The translations under genes were made by a program, and so were the position numbers. Positions 25,045 through 32,937 of a stretch of 64,000 nt of DNA are shown in pieces. The DNA lies in assembly GCF_009765355.1 (NCBI RefSeq), contig NZ_VTHK01000010.1, positions 88,901 through 152,900 on the forward strand, in the 5' to 3' direction. The DNA is from Amycolatopsis anabasis. Lineage in GTDB: Bacteria; Actinomycetota; Actinomycetes; Mycobacteriales; Pseudonocardiaceae. The notes beneath the pieces are model-generated. The model was not told where the DNA came from. It saw only the letters and a list, made by a program, of their open reading frames with translations, and made no database searches. The first letter of the stretch is position 1. Each line of letters starts with the position of its first letter.

Positions 25045-25830
25045 CTAGCTGACATCCGATTCCCGCTCGCCCTCGGGTTTCGCGGCGGCGAGCTGGACGA
25101 TCTTGTTCTCTTCCAGCGGCAGGTTCGGGTCGATGACGACCCCGTGCTGCCGGGTCAGGCCGTCGATCGCGGCCCAGATGATCTGCGTGAGGTACTCGAC
25201 CACGCTGTCCCGGCCCATCGACTGCCGGTCCAGCCACCATTCGCCGGTGTTCTGCACCATGCCGACGATCCCGTGCGCCCACGGTTCCGCGGCGCCGGAG
25301 TCCATGTTGAACATCCGCATGTAGTCGCCGAGCAGCGCGGTCAGCGCGGTCGCGATGAGTTCCTTGTCCTCCGCGACGACGTCCGAATCGATCGGTTTGT
25401 CGGTCAGCGAACCGCGCGCCAGCAACCGGTAGAGGTTCGGGTGCTCCTCGATGACCGTGAAGAACGCGTCCAGGGCCATGCGGATCCGCGGCACCGGCGC
25501 GAGTTCGGCGTTGATGGCCGGGATCAGGCGCTCGAACAGCATCTCGGTGCCGCGCTGGCCGAGCGCCACGTACAGATCGGCCTTGTCGTCGAAATGCCGG
25601 TACAGCACGGGTTTCGTGACCCCCGCGGCGGCGGCGACATCCTCCATGCCGAGGTCGGGCCCGTGCTCGTCGAGCGCCCGGAGCGCGGCCTCGACGAATT
25701 CGGCCCGGCGGGCGATCCGGTGCTTGCGCCAGCGGTCCCGGCGCGCGTCGCCGGTGCCCGCCTCCCCCGGGATGGGGTGCTTGCTGGAGTGCTTGCTGCT
25801 GCGCTTGACACGATCCGCCACGGGCCTCAT
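25045..25830 (-). CDS. TetR-family regulator of the oxygenase cluster
   Basis: A 261-aa TetR protein with a basic N-terminal extension of about 40 residues (RVKRSSKHSSKH). The HTH is ARRAEFVEAALRALDEHGPDLGMEDVAAAAGVTKPVLYRHFDDKADLY. The C-terminal domain has WWLDRQSMGRDSVVEYLTQIIWAAIDGL, as in regulators of lipid or aromatic metabolism. The 64-bp gap to the divergent oxygenase gene holds a perfect palindrome, its probable operator, so it likely controls both directions. Confidence 0.87.
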   Translation of the reverse strand: MRPVADRVKRSSKHSSKHPIPGEAGTGDARRDRWRKHRIARRAEFVEAALRALDEHGPDLGMEDVAAAAGVTKPVLYRHFDDKADLYVALGQRGTEMLFERLIPAINAELAPVPRIRMALDAFFTVIEEHPNLYRLLARGSLTDKPIDSDVVAEDKELIATALTALLGDYMRMFNMDSGAAEPWAHGIVGMVQNTGEWWLDRQSMGRDSVVEYLTQIIWAAIDGLTRQHGVVIDPNLPLEENKIVQLAAAKPEGERESDVS

Positions 25831-25837
25831 GCTACCA

Positions 25838-25854
25838 GAGGTAACTGTTACCTC
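25838..25854. promoter_or_regulatory. TetR operator palindrome between regulator and oxygenase
   Basis: GAGGTAACTGTTACCTC, perfect 8-bp arms about a single central base. A further half-site AGTTAC follows at 25856-25861. It lies 8 bp before the TetR ATG and about 40 bp before the oxygenase ATG, covering the divergent promoters. Confidence 0.72.
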
Positions 25855-25894
25855 AAGTTACAGTCATTTGGGTCACGAAGGGTGGGGCTTAGCA

Positions 25895-26800
25895 ATGACG
25901 CGGACGCTCAACGAGCCAAGTCGCGAGAAGACCGCGGAACGGCTGCTCAAGTCGTCGGCCAACAAGTTCTACGACCCCGAGGTCGACATCGACTGGGACG
26001 CGCCCCTGGCCGACGGTCAATACTTCCTGCCGCAACACCGCTCGTCGCTGTACGGCACGCCGCTGTGGGACCGGCTGACCCCCGAACAGCGCATCGAGCT
26101 CACCAAGCACGAGGTCGTCAGCGTGGCGACCAACGGCATCTGGTTCGAGATCCTGCTCATGCAGATCCTGCTCAAGCAGGTCTACAACGTCGACCCCACG
26201 ACCAGCCACGCGCAGTACGCGCTGACCGAGATCGCGGACGAGTGCCGCCACTCGACCATGTTCGCGAAGATGGCGTCGCGCTTCGGCGTCCCGGCCTACG
26301 GTCCGGTGAAGTGGCTGCGCCAGGTCGCCAAGATCCTGCCGATGATCGCGCACGGCCCGGCGGCCTACGGCTCGGTGCTGGTCGCCGAGGAGATCCTCGA
26401 CCGGCTGCAGCGCGACCAGATGAACGATCCGGACATCCAGCCGCTGGTGCGCATGGTGAACCGGATCCACGTGCTGGAGGAGGCGCGGCACGTCACGTTC
26501 GCCCGCGAGGAGGTCAACCGCGGGATGGGCAAACTGTCCCGGCCGGTGCTGGCCTGGCAGCGGCTGCTGATGGCGATCGTGTCGTTCGCGATCGTGCGCA
26601 CGCTGATCAACCCGAACGTCTACAAGTCCGTGGGGATCAGCCCGCGCGAAGGCCGCAAGGCGGCCATGGCCAACCCGCACTGGCGCGAGACGATCACCTA
26701 CGCGGGCGAGAAGATCATGCCGTTCCTGCAGGAAGCCGGTCTGGTCAAGGGCCCGGGCATGATCCTGTGGCGCCGGTCCGGCCTGCTGCCCAAGAAGTGA
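25895..26800 (+). CDS. AurF-family di-iron oxygenase
   Basis: A 301-aa non-haem di-iron enzyme of the p-aminobenzoate N-oxygenase (AurF, PF11583) family. The iron ligands are visible as two E-x2-H-containing helices: TEIADECRHSTMF (Glu112, Glu116, His119) and VLEEARHVTFAREE (Glu195/196, His199, Glu205/206). Another candidate is Glu165/166 in VAEEILDRLQ. AurF oxidises an arylamine to a nitro group; members in actinobacterial catabolic clusters have undefined substrates. ATG 25895 is 40 bp from the operator. The hydrolase gene follows after 11 nt. Confidence 0.85.
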   Translation: MTRTLNEPSREKTAERLLKSSANKFYDPEVDIDWDAPLADGQYFLPQHRSSLYGTPLWDRLTPEQRIELTKHEVVSVATNGIWFEILLMQILLKQVYNVDPTTSHAQYALTEIADECRHSTMFAKMASRFGVPAYGPVKWLRQVAKILPMIAHGPAAYGSVLVAEEILDRLQRDQMNDPDIQPLVRMVNRIHVLEEARHVTFAREEVNRGMGKLSRPVLAWQRLLMAIVSFAIVRTLINPNVYKSVGISPREGRKAAMANPHWRETITYAGEKIMPFLQEAGLVKGPGMILWRRSGLLPKK

Positions 26801-26811
26801 CGGGGACGCCG

Positions 26812-27756
26812 ATGACCGCACTGCACACGGTGCCCGTCTCCTGGGATCCGGCGCGCGAGCACCGGTTCGTCACCGGCGACGGGACCGCGCTGCACTTCAC
26901 GCTCACCGGCCCCGAGGACGCCCCGGTGACCCTCGTGCTGGTGCACGGCTGGACGCAGGACCACCGCACCTGGGACCGGGTGCTGGCCGAGTTCGACGAA
27001 ACCGTCACCGGGCCGGTGCGGGTGCTGCGGTACGACCTGCGCGGCCACGGCGGCTCGGCTCCGGCGGCGCCGGGCACCGCGACCATTCCCCAGCTCGCCG
27101 ACGACCTCGCCGAACTGCTCGAGGCGAAGGCGCCGCACGGTCCGCTGGTGCTGGCCGGGCATTCCATGGGCGGTATGACGATCATGGAACTGGCCGAACG
27201 GCACCCGGAACTGGTCGCCGACCGGGTCGTCGCGGTCGCCTTCGTGGCGACCTCGTCGGGGCAGATGGACCGGATCACCCTCGGCCTGCCGGGGCTCATG
27301 GGCAGCGGCGCGGCCCGGTTCGAGCGGTACCTGGCGAAGTTCCTCGCGCGACAGCGGCGGGACGCGCTGCCGCTGAAACCCGCGCTGGTGCGGCCGGGCG
27401 CGCGGTTCCTGGTCTTCGGCAAGCGGCCCCGGCGCGCCGATCTGGACTCGGTCGCGGAGCAGTTGCTCTCCGCGCATCCGGCGAGCGTCGGCGAGTTCCA
27501 GAACGCGATCTCCCGGCACGACAAGCGGGTCGCGCTGGCCGCGCTGCGCGGCACGCCCGCGGTGGTGCTGGCCGGTGACCGCGACCGGCTCTGCCCGCCG
27601 TCGCACGCGCACGTGATCGCCGAAGAACTCCCCCACGCCGAGTTCGTCCGGTATCCGGGCGCCGGGCACATGCTGTGCCAGGAGCGCGGGGCCGAGGTTG
27701 CCGTCCGGATCGGCGCGCTGGTGCGCGACGCGGTCCGGGAAAAGGTGAGGAAGTAG
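26812..27756 (+). CDS. Alpha/beta-hydrolase of the oxygenase cluster
   Basis: A 314-aa alpha/beta-hydrolase. Catalytic triad candidates: Ser118 in GHSMGG, Asp in LAGDRDRL (about 261) and His in PGAGHMLCQE (about 288). The oxyanion-hole turn is VHGWTQDH (about 44-51). It lies between the AurF-like gene and the large membrane protein, with short gaps (11 and 4 nt), so all are likely one transcript under the TetR operator. Ester, lactone or C-C bond hydrolysis are all possible. Confidence 0.87.
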   Translation: MTALHTVPVSWDPAREHRFVTGDGTALHFTLTGPEDAPVTLVLVHGWTQDHRTWDRVLAEFDETVTGPVRVLRYDLRGHGGSAPAAPGTATIPQLADDLAELLEAKAPHGPLVLAGHSMGGMTIMELAERHPELVADRVVAVAFVATSSGQMDRITLGLPGLMGSGAARFERYLAKFLARQRRDALPLKPALVRPGARFLVFGKRPRRADLDSVAEQLLSAHPASVGEFQNAISRHDKRVALAALRGTPAVVLAGDRDRLCPPSHAHVIAEELPHAEFVRYPGAGHMLCQERGAEVAVRIGALVRDAVREKVRK

Positions 27757-27760
27757 CCCG

Positions 27761-29545
27761 ATGTTCCTCGCCCAGCAGGTCAAACCCGCCGGGGGAGCGG
27801 CCTTCGACCAGATCGCCATCGTCGCGGGGTTCACCACCCTGGTGTTCGCCGCGATCGCCTACGTCATCTGGCGGGAGGGACTCGGGCACCGCACGATCGT
27901 CGGCAAGCTGGCCGACGCGCTCGCCGTCGCCGCCGGGGTGCCGCGCTGGGTGGCCCTGCCCGCGCTGGTGCACCTGGCGTCCATCGCCTCGGCCGGGGTC
28001 GGCGTCTACTGGGACGTCTCGATCCACTTCGACCTCGGCCGGGACGAGGGCCCGCTGGCCAACCCGGCGCACTACTTCATGTTCGCCGGGCTGCTGGGTT
28101 TCCTCGCCGCGGGCGGGTTTTCGCTGGCACTGGCGGACAAGCGGCGGCCCCGCCGCACCTTCCGCCTGGGCCGCGCGTGGCGGGTGCCCTACGGCGCCGC
28201 GCTGATCACGCTGTCCGCCTTCTTCGCGTTCGCGGCGTTCCCGATGGACGACGTGTGGCACCGGATCTTCGGCCAGGACGTCACGCTGTGGGGGCCGACG
28301 CACATCCTGCTGATGGGCGGGGCGCTGTTCTCGTTCGTCGGCGCCTGGCTGCTCGCGGCCGAGGCCCGGCAGGTGACCGGGGAGAACCGGTGGCTGCGGG
28401 GCTACGAGTTCGGCGCGGCGCTGGCGACCCTGCTCTGCGCCTGCCTGTACACCATGGAGTACGACGACGGCGCGTCCCAGTTCCCGCTGCTGAACCACCC
28501 GGCCCTGCTCGCGTTCTGCGCGGCCGCCGTGCTGGCGGGCGTGCGGGCCCGGTTCGGCCGCGGTTCCACGCTGCTCGCGGTGGCGATCTTCGCCGCGCTG
28601 CGGGCGGTGCTCGCGCTGATCGTCGCGGGCGGGTTCGGCCTGTCCCTGCCGCATTTCCCGCTGCTGATCGCCGAGGCGCTGCTGATCGAGGGGGCCGCCC
28701 TGGCCCTCTCGCCGGAGCGGCGCAGGCTGGCCTTCGGCGCACTGTCCGGGTTCCTGATCGGGACGATCGGCGTGCTCGCCGAGTACGTCTGGCAGGGCGT
28801 CTTCTCCGCGGTGCCGTGGCCGGCGAACCTGCTGGCGTGGGCGCTGCCGGTGGCGGCGGTGACCGGAACCGCGGGCGGGGTGCTGTCGGCGTGGCTGTCC
28901 GCGCGGCTGGACGACATCGCCCGGGACGAACCGGTCCGCGTGCCCAGCCTGCCCGGCGGCCGGATCGCCGCGGTGGCGGTGGGCGTGGTCGCGGTGGTGC
29001 TGGGCCTGACCATCCCGCCGACCGCGGACACCAGGGCGGGCGGCACGCTCGCCCTCGAGGACGTGAAGTCCGGCCCGCGGCGCGAGGCGGTGATCACCGT
29101 GCGGACCGCGCCCGGTGACGTGGCCGAGGGCGCGATCTGGTTCGACGCGCTCGCCTGGCAGGGCGGCGGCCTGATCCGGGTGCCGATGAACCCGGCCGGT
29201 GACGGCACGTACCGGTCCGCCGGCTCGCTGCCGGTGCACGGCGAGTGGAAGACGGTCGTCCGGCTGCACCACGCGCCGAAGGACCTGGTGGCGCTGGCCG
29301 TGCACTTCCCGGCCGATCCGGCGATCGGCGCGCCCGGCGTGCCCGCGGTCTCCGGGGTGACCCGGGACTTCGTCGAGGAGAAGAAACTGCTGCGCCCGGA
29401 GGAGAAGGACGGGGTCCCCGGCTGGTTGTGGACCAGCGGTTACCTGGTCGTCGGCCTGGTGTTCCTGGCGATGATCGGCAGCAGCGGCGTGGCGCTCACC
29501 CGGGCCTCGGGCGGCACCGCGCGCACGTCCGCGCTGACGGGATGA
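27761..29545 (+). CDS. Large polytopic membrane protein with C-terminal exported beta domain, unrecognised
   Basis: A 594-aa protein with about ten hydrophobic segments in its first 420 residues, then a soluble stretch (about 435-550) and a final transmembrane helix (about 560-580). Histidine/acid-rich loops (YWDVSIHFDLGRDEGPLANPAHYFMFAG; PMDDVWHRIFGQDVTLWGPTHILLMGG) sit at helix ends, as in metal- or haem-binding membrane proteins. The soluble part (VITVRTAPGDVAEGAIWFDALAW; DGTYRSAGSLPVHGEWKTVVRLH) resembles YtkA/CopC-like beta domains. I do not recognise the family. It is cotranscribed with the oxygenase and hydrolase, and its ATGA end overlaps the next small gene. Confidence 0.7.
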   Translation: MFLAQQVKPAGGAAFDQIAIVAGFTTLVFAAIAYVIWREGLGHRTIVGKLADALAVAAGVPRWVALPALVHLASIASAGVGVYWDVSIHFDLGRDEGPLANPAHYFMFAGLLGFLAAGGFSLALADKRRPRRTFRLGRAWRVPYGAALITLSAFFAFAAFPMDDVWHRIFGQDVTLWGPTHILLMGGALFSFVGAWLLAAEARQVTGENRWLRGYEFGAALATLLCACLYTMEYDDGASQFPLLNHPALLAFCAAAVLAGVRARFGRGSTLLAVAIFAALRAVLALIVAGGFGLSLPHFPLLIAEALLIEGAALALSPERRRLAFGALSGFLIGTIGVLAEYVWQGVFSAVPWPANLLAWALPVAAVTGTAGGVLSAWLSARLDDIARDEPVRVPSLPGGRIAAVAVGVVAVVLGLTIPPTADTRAGGTLALEDVKSGPRREAVITVRTAPGDVAEGAIWFDALAWQGGGLIRVPMNPAGDGTYRSAGSLPVHGEWKTVVRLHHAPKDLVALAVHFPADPAIGAPGVPAVSGVTRDFVEEKKLLRPEEKDGVPGWLWTSGYLVVGLVFLAMIGSSGVALTRASGGTARTSALTG

Positions 29546-29703
29546 ACGCGATGCCGCTCGCCGCGCGGGTGGTGATGATGCACCAGGGCGGCTGGGACGA
29601 GATCGGCATGGTCGTCGGGCCGCTGATCGTCCTGGCCGTGTTCATCGTGGTCGCGCGCAAGCGCGAACCCGAAGACGGCGAGGACGACGATCCGGCGAGC
29701 TAG
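29542..29703 (+). CDS. Small membrane protein (53 aa)
   Basis: Starts at ATG 29542, overlapping the stop of the large membrane protein (ATGA). It encodes 53 aa with one hydrophobic helix (IGMVVGPLIVLAVFIVVA, about residues 21-38) and an acidic tail (REPEDGEDDDPAS). No family recognised. Translational coupling suggests a small subunit of the upstream membrane protein. Confidence 0.65.
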   Translation: MNAMPLAARVVMMHQGGWDEIGMVVGPLIVLAVFIVVARKREPEDGEDDDPAS

Positions 29704-29708
29704 CCCCG

Positions 29709-29789
29709 CCCCCAATGCGGCCTCCGTAACCCTCAACGCCCCCAATGCCGCATTGGGTACTTTCAACGCCCCGAAAGCCACATTGGGGG
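29709..29789. repeat. Intergenic repeat with CCCAATGCCGCATTGGG palindrome
   Basis: Three related segments of the form CCCCAATG-(C/G)-CATTGGGG separated by TCAACGCCCC. The central one, CCCAATGCCGCATTGGG (29741-29757), is a perfect palindrome with 8-bp arms. Located between the converging small membrane protein and TetR genes; it could be a bidirectional terminator or a mobile miniature repeat. Not related in sequence to the 156-bp family. Confidence 0.6.
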
Positions 29790-29792
29790 ACG

Positions 29793-30422
29793 TCAGCCCT
29801 GCGGGTGCAACGGGAAGCCGCCGCCGATGCCCTTCCAGGCCAGCGTCGAGGTGAGCGCGACGGCCTCTTCCTTGCTGATCGTGCTGTGGTGGGCCAGCCA
29901 GAACCGCGCGCTGACCTGGCTCAGCCCGACCAGGCCGACGGCGAGCAGCCGGGCGCGGTCCTCGTCGAGCCCGGCGTCCGCGGTGATCGTCTCGGTGATC
30001 GCGTCCACGCTGGCCGAGGTGGCCCGGTCCACCGCCTCCTGCACCGCGGGCTCGCCGCGCAGGTCGGATTCGAAGACCATCCGGAACGCGCCGGCGTCGC
30101 CGTTGACGAAGTCGAAGAACGCGCCCACGGTGGCCGGGACGCGCTGCTTGTTGTCCGTGGTGGACGCGAGCGCCTCGCGCACCCGGCGGACCAGCTCGTC
30201 CACATGGCTTTCCAGCAGGGCGATGTAGAGGTCGAGCTTGCCCGGGAAGTGCTGGTACAGCACCGGTTTGCTGACCCCGGCCTGATCGGCGATCTCGTCC
30301 ATCGCGGCCGCGTGGTAGCCGTTCGCCGAGAACACGCGCTGCGCGGCGGCGAGCAGCTGCGCGCGCCGTTCGGTCCGGGGCAGGCGCACGCCCCGCGGCT
30401 GTAGTGGCGCGGTCTCCGTCAT
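29793..30422 (-). CDS. TetR-family regulator (Rv3208-like)
   Basis: A 209-aa TetR protein. The N-terminal HTH is RRAQLLAAAQRVFSANGYHAAAMDEIADQAGVSKPVLYQHFPGKLDLY, followed by a ligand domain with the block RVPATVGAFFDFVNGDAGAFRMVFESDLRGEP. This block resembles, from memory, mycobacterial Rv3208, whose chromosomal neighbours are also found here. Divergent from an alpha/beta-hydrolase gene over a 123-bp gap. Target unknown. Confidence 0.86.
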   Translation of the reverse strand: MTETAPLQPRGVRLPRTERRAQLLAAAQRVFSANGYHAAAMDEIADQAGVSKPVLYQHFPGKLDLYIALLESHVDELVRRVREALASTTDNKQRVPATVGAFFDFVNGDAGAFRMVFESDLRGEPAVQEAVDRATSASVDAITETITADAGLDEDRARLLAVGLVGLSQVSARFWLAHHSTISKEEAVALTSTLAWKGIGGGFPLHPQG

Positions 30423-30506
30423 GGTTCCTCCAGTATGTTTCCGCCGCTTCGCGAGTGGGGTCACCACCGCGCGGAGCTGACCCGACACTACTCGCCGGTA
30501 GACCGG

Positions 30507-30538
30507 ATATGCCAAGTACCTGGGGAGATCAGGCATAT
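30507..30538. promoter_or_regulatory. ATATGCC/GGCATAT inverted repeat upstream of the hydrolase gene
   Basis: ATATGCC (30507-30513) and GGCATAT (30532-30538), perfect 7-bp arms 25 bp apart. It ends 7 nt before the hydrolase GTG, between this gene and the divergent TetR gene. It may be a regulator site; the wide spacing is unusual for TetR. Confidence 0.35.
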
Positions 30539-30545
30539 TGTCAGA

Positions 30546-31562
30546 GTGTCCGAAACGACTTCCACCGCCGCGGCGTCCCGGATGGACAGGGAGACGCCAG
30601 ACCGGCCGCCGATCACGCACGTGCCGTTCTCGGCCACCCCGCTGCCGCCGCTCGACGAGCACGCGCCGCCCTGGCCGGGCGGGGTGGAGGAGGTCGGCGG
30701 GGTGCGGCTGCACGTCCGGCGCACGCCGGGGAACACCGAGGCCACCGCGGTCTACGTGCACGGGCTCGGCGGTTCGTCCACCAACTGGACCGATCTGGCC
30801 GCGCAGCTCGCGCCGTTCGCCCAGGGCGTCGCGGTGGACCTGCCCGGGTTCGGGTTCTCCGAGCCCGCGGACGGTTTCGACTTCTCGCTCGACGCGCACG
30901 CCGAGATCCTCGGCCGGTTCGTCACCGGTTTGGAGGCCGGGCCGGTGCATCTGGTGGGCAATTCGATGGGCGGCGCGGTCGCCCTGCTGCTCGCGGCGCG
31001 CAGGCCCGAGCTGGTGCGCACGCTGACCCTGGTGTCGCCCGCCATGCCGGACCGGCGGCCCGACCCCCGGAGGCTCTCCGATCCGCGGATGATGCTCGCC
31101 TACCTGCCCGTGGTGGGGCGCCGCGTCCGGCGCCAGCTCGCCGCGCTGGGGCCCCGGGAGCGCGCGTCGCAGGTGATCCGGCTGTGCTTCGCCGAGCCGG
31201 ACGCGTTCCCCGAGCACCGGCTGGCCGAACTGGCCGAGGAGGCCCAGGCCAGGGCCGGGCTCGCCTGGGCGACGCCCGCGCTCGCGCGCAGCACGTTCGG
31301 CATCTTCCGCACCTGGTTCACCGGGGGCGACGGATCGCTCTGGTCGGTGGCGCCGAAGGCGTCGATGCCGTCGCTCGTGGTGTGGGGGACCCAGGACCGG
31401 GTCATCTCGGTCCGCCGCGCCGCGCGCACGGCGAGCCTGCTCCCGCGGGGGCGGCTGCTCGTGCTGCCCCGGACCGGGCACGTGGCGCAGATGGAACGGC
31501 CGGTGACCGTGGCGAAGGCCGTCCTCGGCATGTGGGAGCGGTCGGCGACGCGCCGCTGGTAG
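30546..31562 (+). CDS. Alpha/beta-hydrolase
   Basis: A 338-aa alpha/beta-hydrolase with a proline-rich N-terminal extension of about 45 residues. Motifs: oxyanion turn YVHGLGGSS (70-78), nucleophile Ser140 in GNSMGG, acid in VVWGTQDRVIS, His in PRTGHVAQMERP. GTG 30546 is preferred to an upstream in-frame ATG because the extra sequence has no conservation and would run through the intergenic dyad. Substrate unknown. Confidence 0.84.
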   Translation: MSETTSTAAASRMDRETPDRPPITHVPFSATPLPPLDEHAPPWPGGVEEVGGVRLHVRRTPGNTEATAVYVHGLGGSSTNWTDLAAQLAPFAQGVAVDLPGFGFSEPADGFDFSLDAHAEILGRFVTGLEAGPVHLVGNSMGGAVALLLAARRPELVRTLTLVSPAMPDRRPDPRRLSDPRMMLAYLPVVGRRVRRQLAALGPRERASQVIRLCFAEPDAFPEHRLAELAEEAQARAGLAWATPALARSTFGIFRTWFTGGDGSLWSVAPKASMPSLVVWGTQDRVISVRRAARTASLLPRGRLLVLPRTGHVAQMERPVTVAKAVLGMWERSATRRW

Positions 31563-31654
31563 GCGGCGCGTTACGCCGACCGGGTGAAGGAATCGGTTGT
31601 GTGATGCGCCAGTCGCCGCGTGAACGACCGTCCGCATGTGGCACCCTGGGGTGC

Positions 31655-32794
31655 GTGAACCGGGTGACGCACGGCGCGCGAGGCGACGGTCAGCGGGCTC
31701 AGACCCCGCCGTTGCCCCGTCGTTCACCCCTGGCGCAGACGCCCGGCGGGACCGGGCAGTACCGGCCCAAGGCGTCCGTGCCGCGGGCCGTGCGGGCCCA
31801 CGAGGAGCGCTACCGGCCGGGGGCGCGCCGGACCTCCGCGGAGCCGCTCACCGCCTCCTGGCAGCCGAAGCAGGAGGACGACGAGGGCGCTCGAAGCCGC
31901 CCGCGCAAGAAGCGCGGGCTCGGCAGGCTCACCAAGGTCTACGGCTGGCGGGTCTACGCGCTGCCGGTGCTGGTCGTCCTGACCGCGCTGGTGGTGTTCC
32001 AGACCGCGACCAGCTCGCCGGAGACCGGTGACCAGCAGAACGCGGCGTCGGCGGGCGCCGCCGGCGCGGACGGCGGCCCGGTGGCGACCGAGAACCCCGC
32101 CCAGCCGGTCAACCTGAACATCCCGACCGCCGAACTGCCGGCGGGCGCCGACTTCACCCCCAAGGGCGCGGGGACCTACCGCGTCCTCCCGGTGCCGCCG
32201 GGCCTGGGCAAGAAGGTCGGCAAGGGCACCAAACGCGCGTACACGTACACGATCGAGGTGGAGAACGGGATCGACCCGGCCAGCTACGCCGGCGACGACG
32301 CGTTCGCCCGGGCCGTCGAGGGGATCCTGGCGAACCCGAAGGGGTGGACCGGTGGCAACAGCGGGATCTCGCTGCAGTGGGTGGACGGCAGCAAACCGGA
32401 CCCCGATTTCCGGGTGAGCCTGACCACACCGGAGACCGATCACCGGCCGGACGTCTGCGACTTCCAGATCAAGTACGAGGCGTCCTGTTACCGCCGGAGC
32501 TTCGAAAACCGCGTGGTGATCAATCTCGCGCGCTGGGTGCGCGGGGCCGCGGCGTTCGGCTCCGATCTGGGGTTGTACCGGCAGTACGCGATCAACCACG
32601 AGGTCGGGCACGCGCTGGGCAACGGTCACGTCGGCTGCGGGAAGGACGGCGACCCGGCGCCGGTGATGATGCAGCAGTCGTTCGGCGTCTCCAACGACTA
32701 CGTGGCGCAGCTGAACCAGGTCGATCCGACCAACTACGGCAAGGTCGCGGCGGACGGCAAGGTCTGCAAGCCGAACCCGTTCCCGAACCCCTAG
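31655..32794 (+). CDS. DUF3152 membrane-anchored putative zinc protease
   Basis: A 379-aa protein. A basic cytoplasmic region of about 100 residues precedes one transmembrane segment (about 108-124, YALPVLVVLTALVVFQTA), then an exported Ser/Ala/Gly linker and the DUF3152 domain. The domain carries the metzincin-type zinc motif HEVGHALGNGH (about 316-326), a downstream PVMMQQ resembling a Met-turn, and a Cys pair (VCDFQIKYEASC). This predicts an active extracytoplasmic metalloprotease. GTG 31655 is chosen; ATG 31604 is an alternative. The mycobacterial counterpart Rv3207c also neighbours moeZ (from memory). Confidence 0.82.
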   Translation: MNRVTHGARGDGQRAQTPPLPRRSPLAQTPGGTGQYRPKASVPRAVRAHEERYRPGARRTSAEPLTASWQPKQEDDEGARSRPRKKRGLGRLTKVYGWRVYALPVLVVLTALVVFQTATSSPETGDQQNAASAGAAGADGGPVATENPAQPVNLNIPTAELPAGADFTPKGAGTYRVLPVPPGLGKKVGKGTKRAYTYTIEVENGIDPASYAGDDAFARAVEGILANPKGWTGGNSGISLQWVDGSKPDPDFRVSLTTPETDHRPDVCDFQIKYEASCYRRSFENRVVINLARWVRGAAAFGSDLGLYRQYAINHEVGHALGNGHVGCGKDGDPAPVMMQQSFGVSNDYVAQLNQVDPTNYGKVAADGKVCKPNPFPNP

Positions 32795-32937
32795 ATCTTT
32801 TCCTAGATCTTCCGCCGGGCGAATGCCCTGCGGATGGCGCTGGCTCCCAGTATGTGGACGCCGGGAAGGTCGGCTTGCCTGCGCGCGTTGTGGATACTGG
32901 GATGCGACGACGCGATCCGCGTGAGATGGAGGACCCG

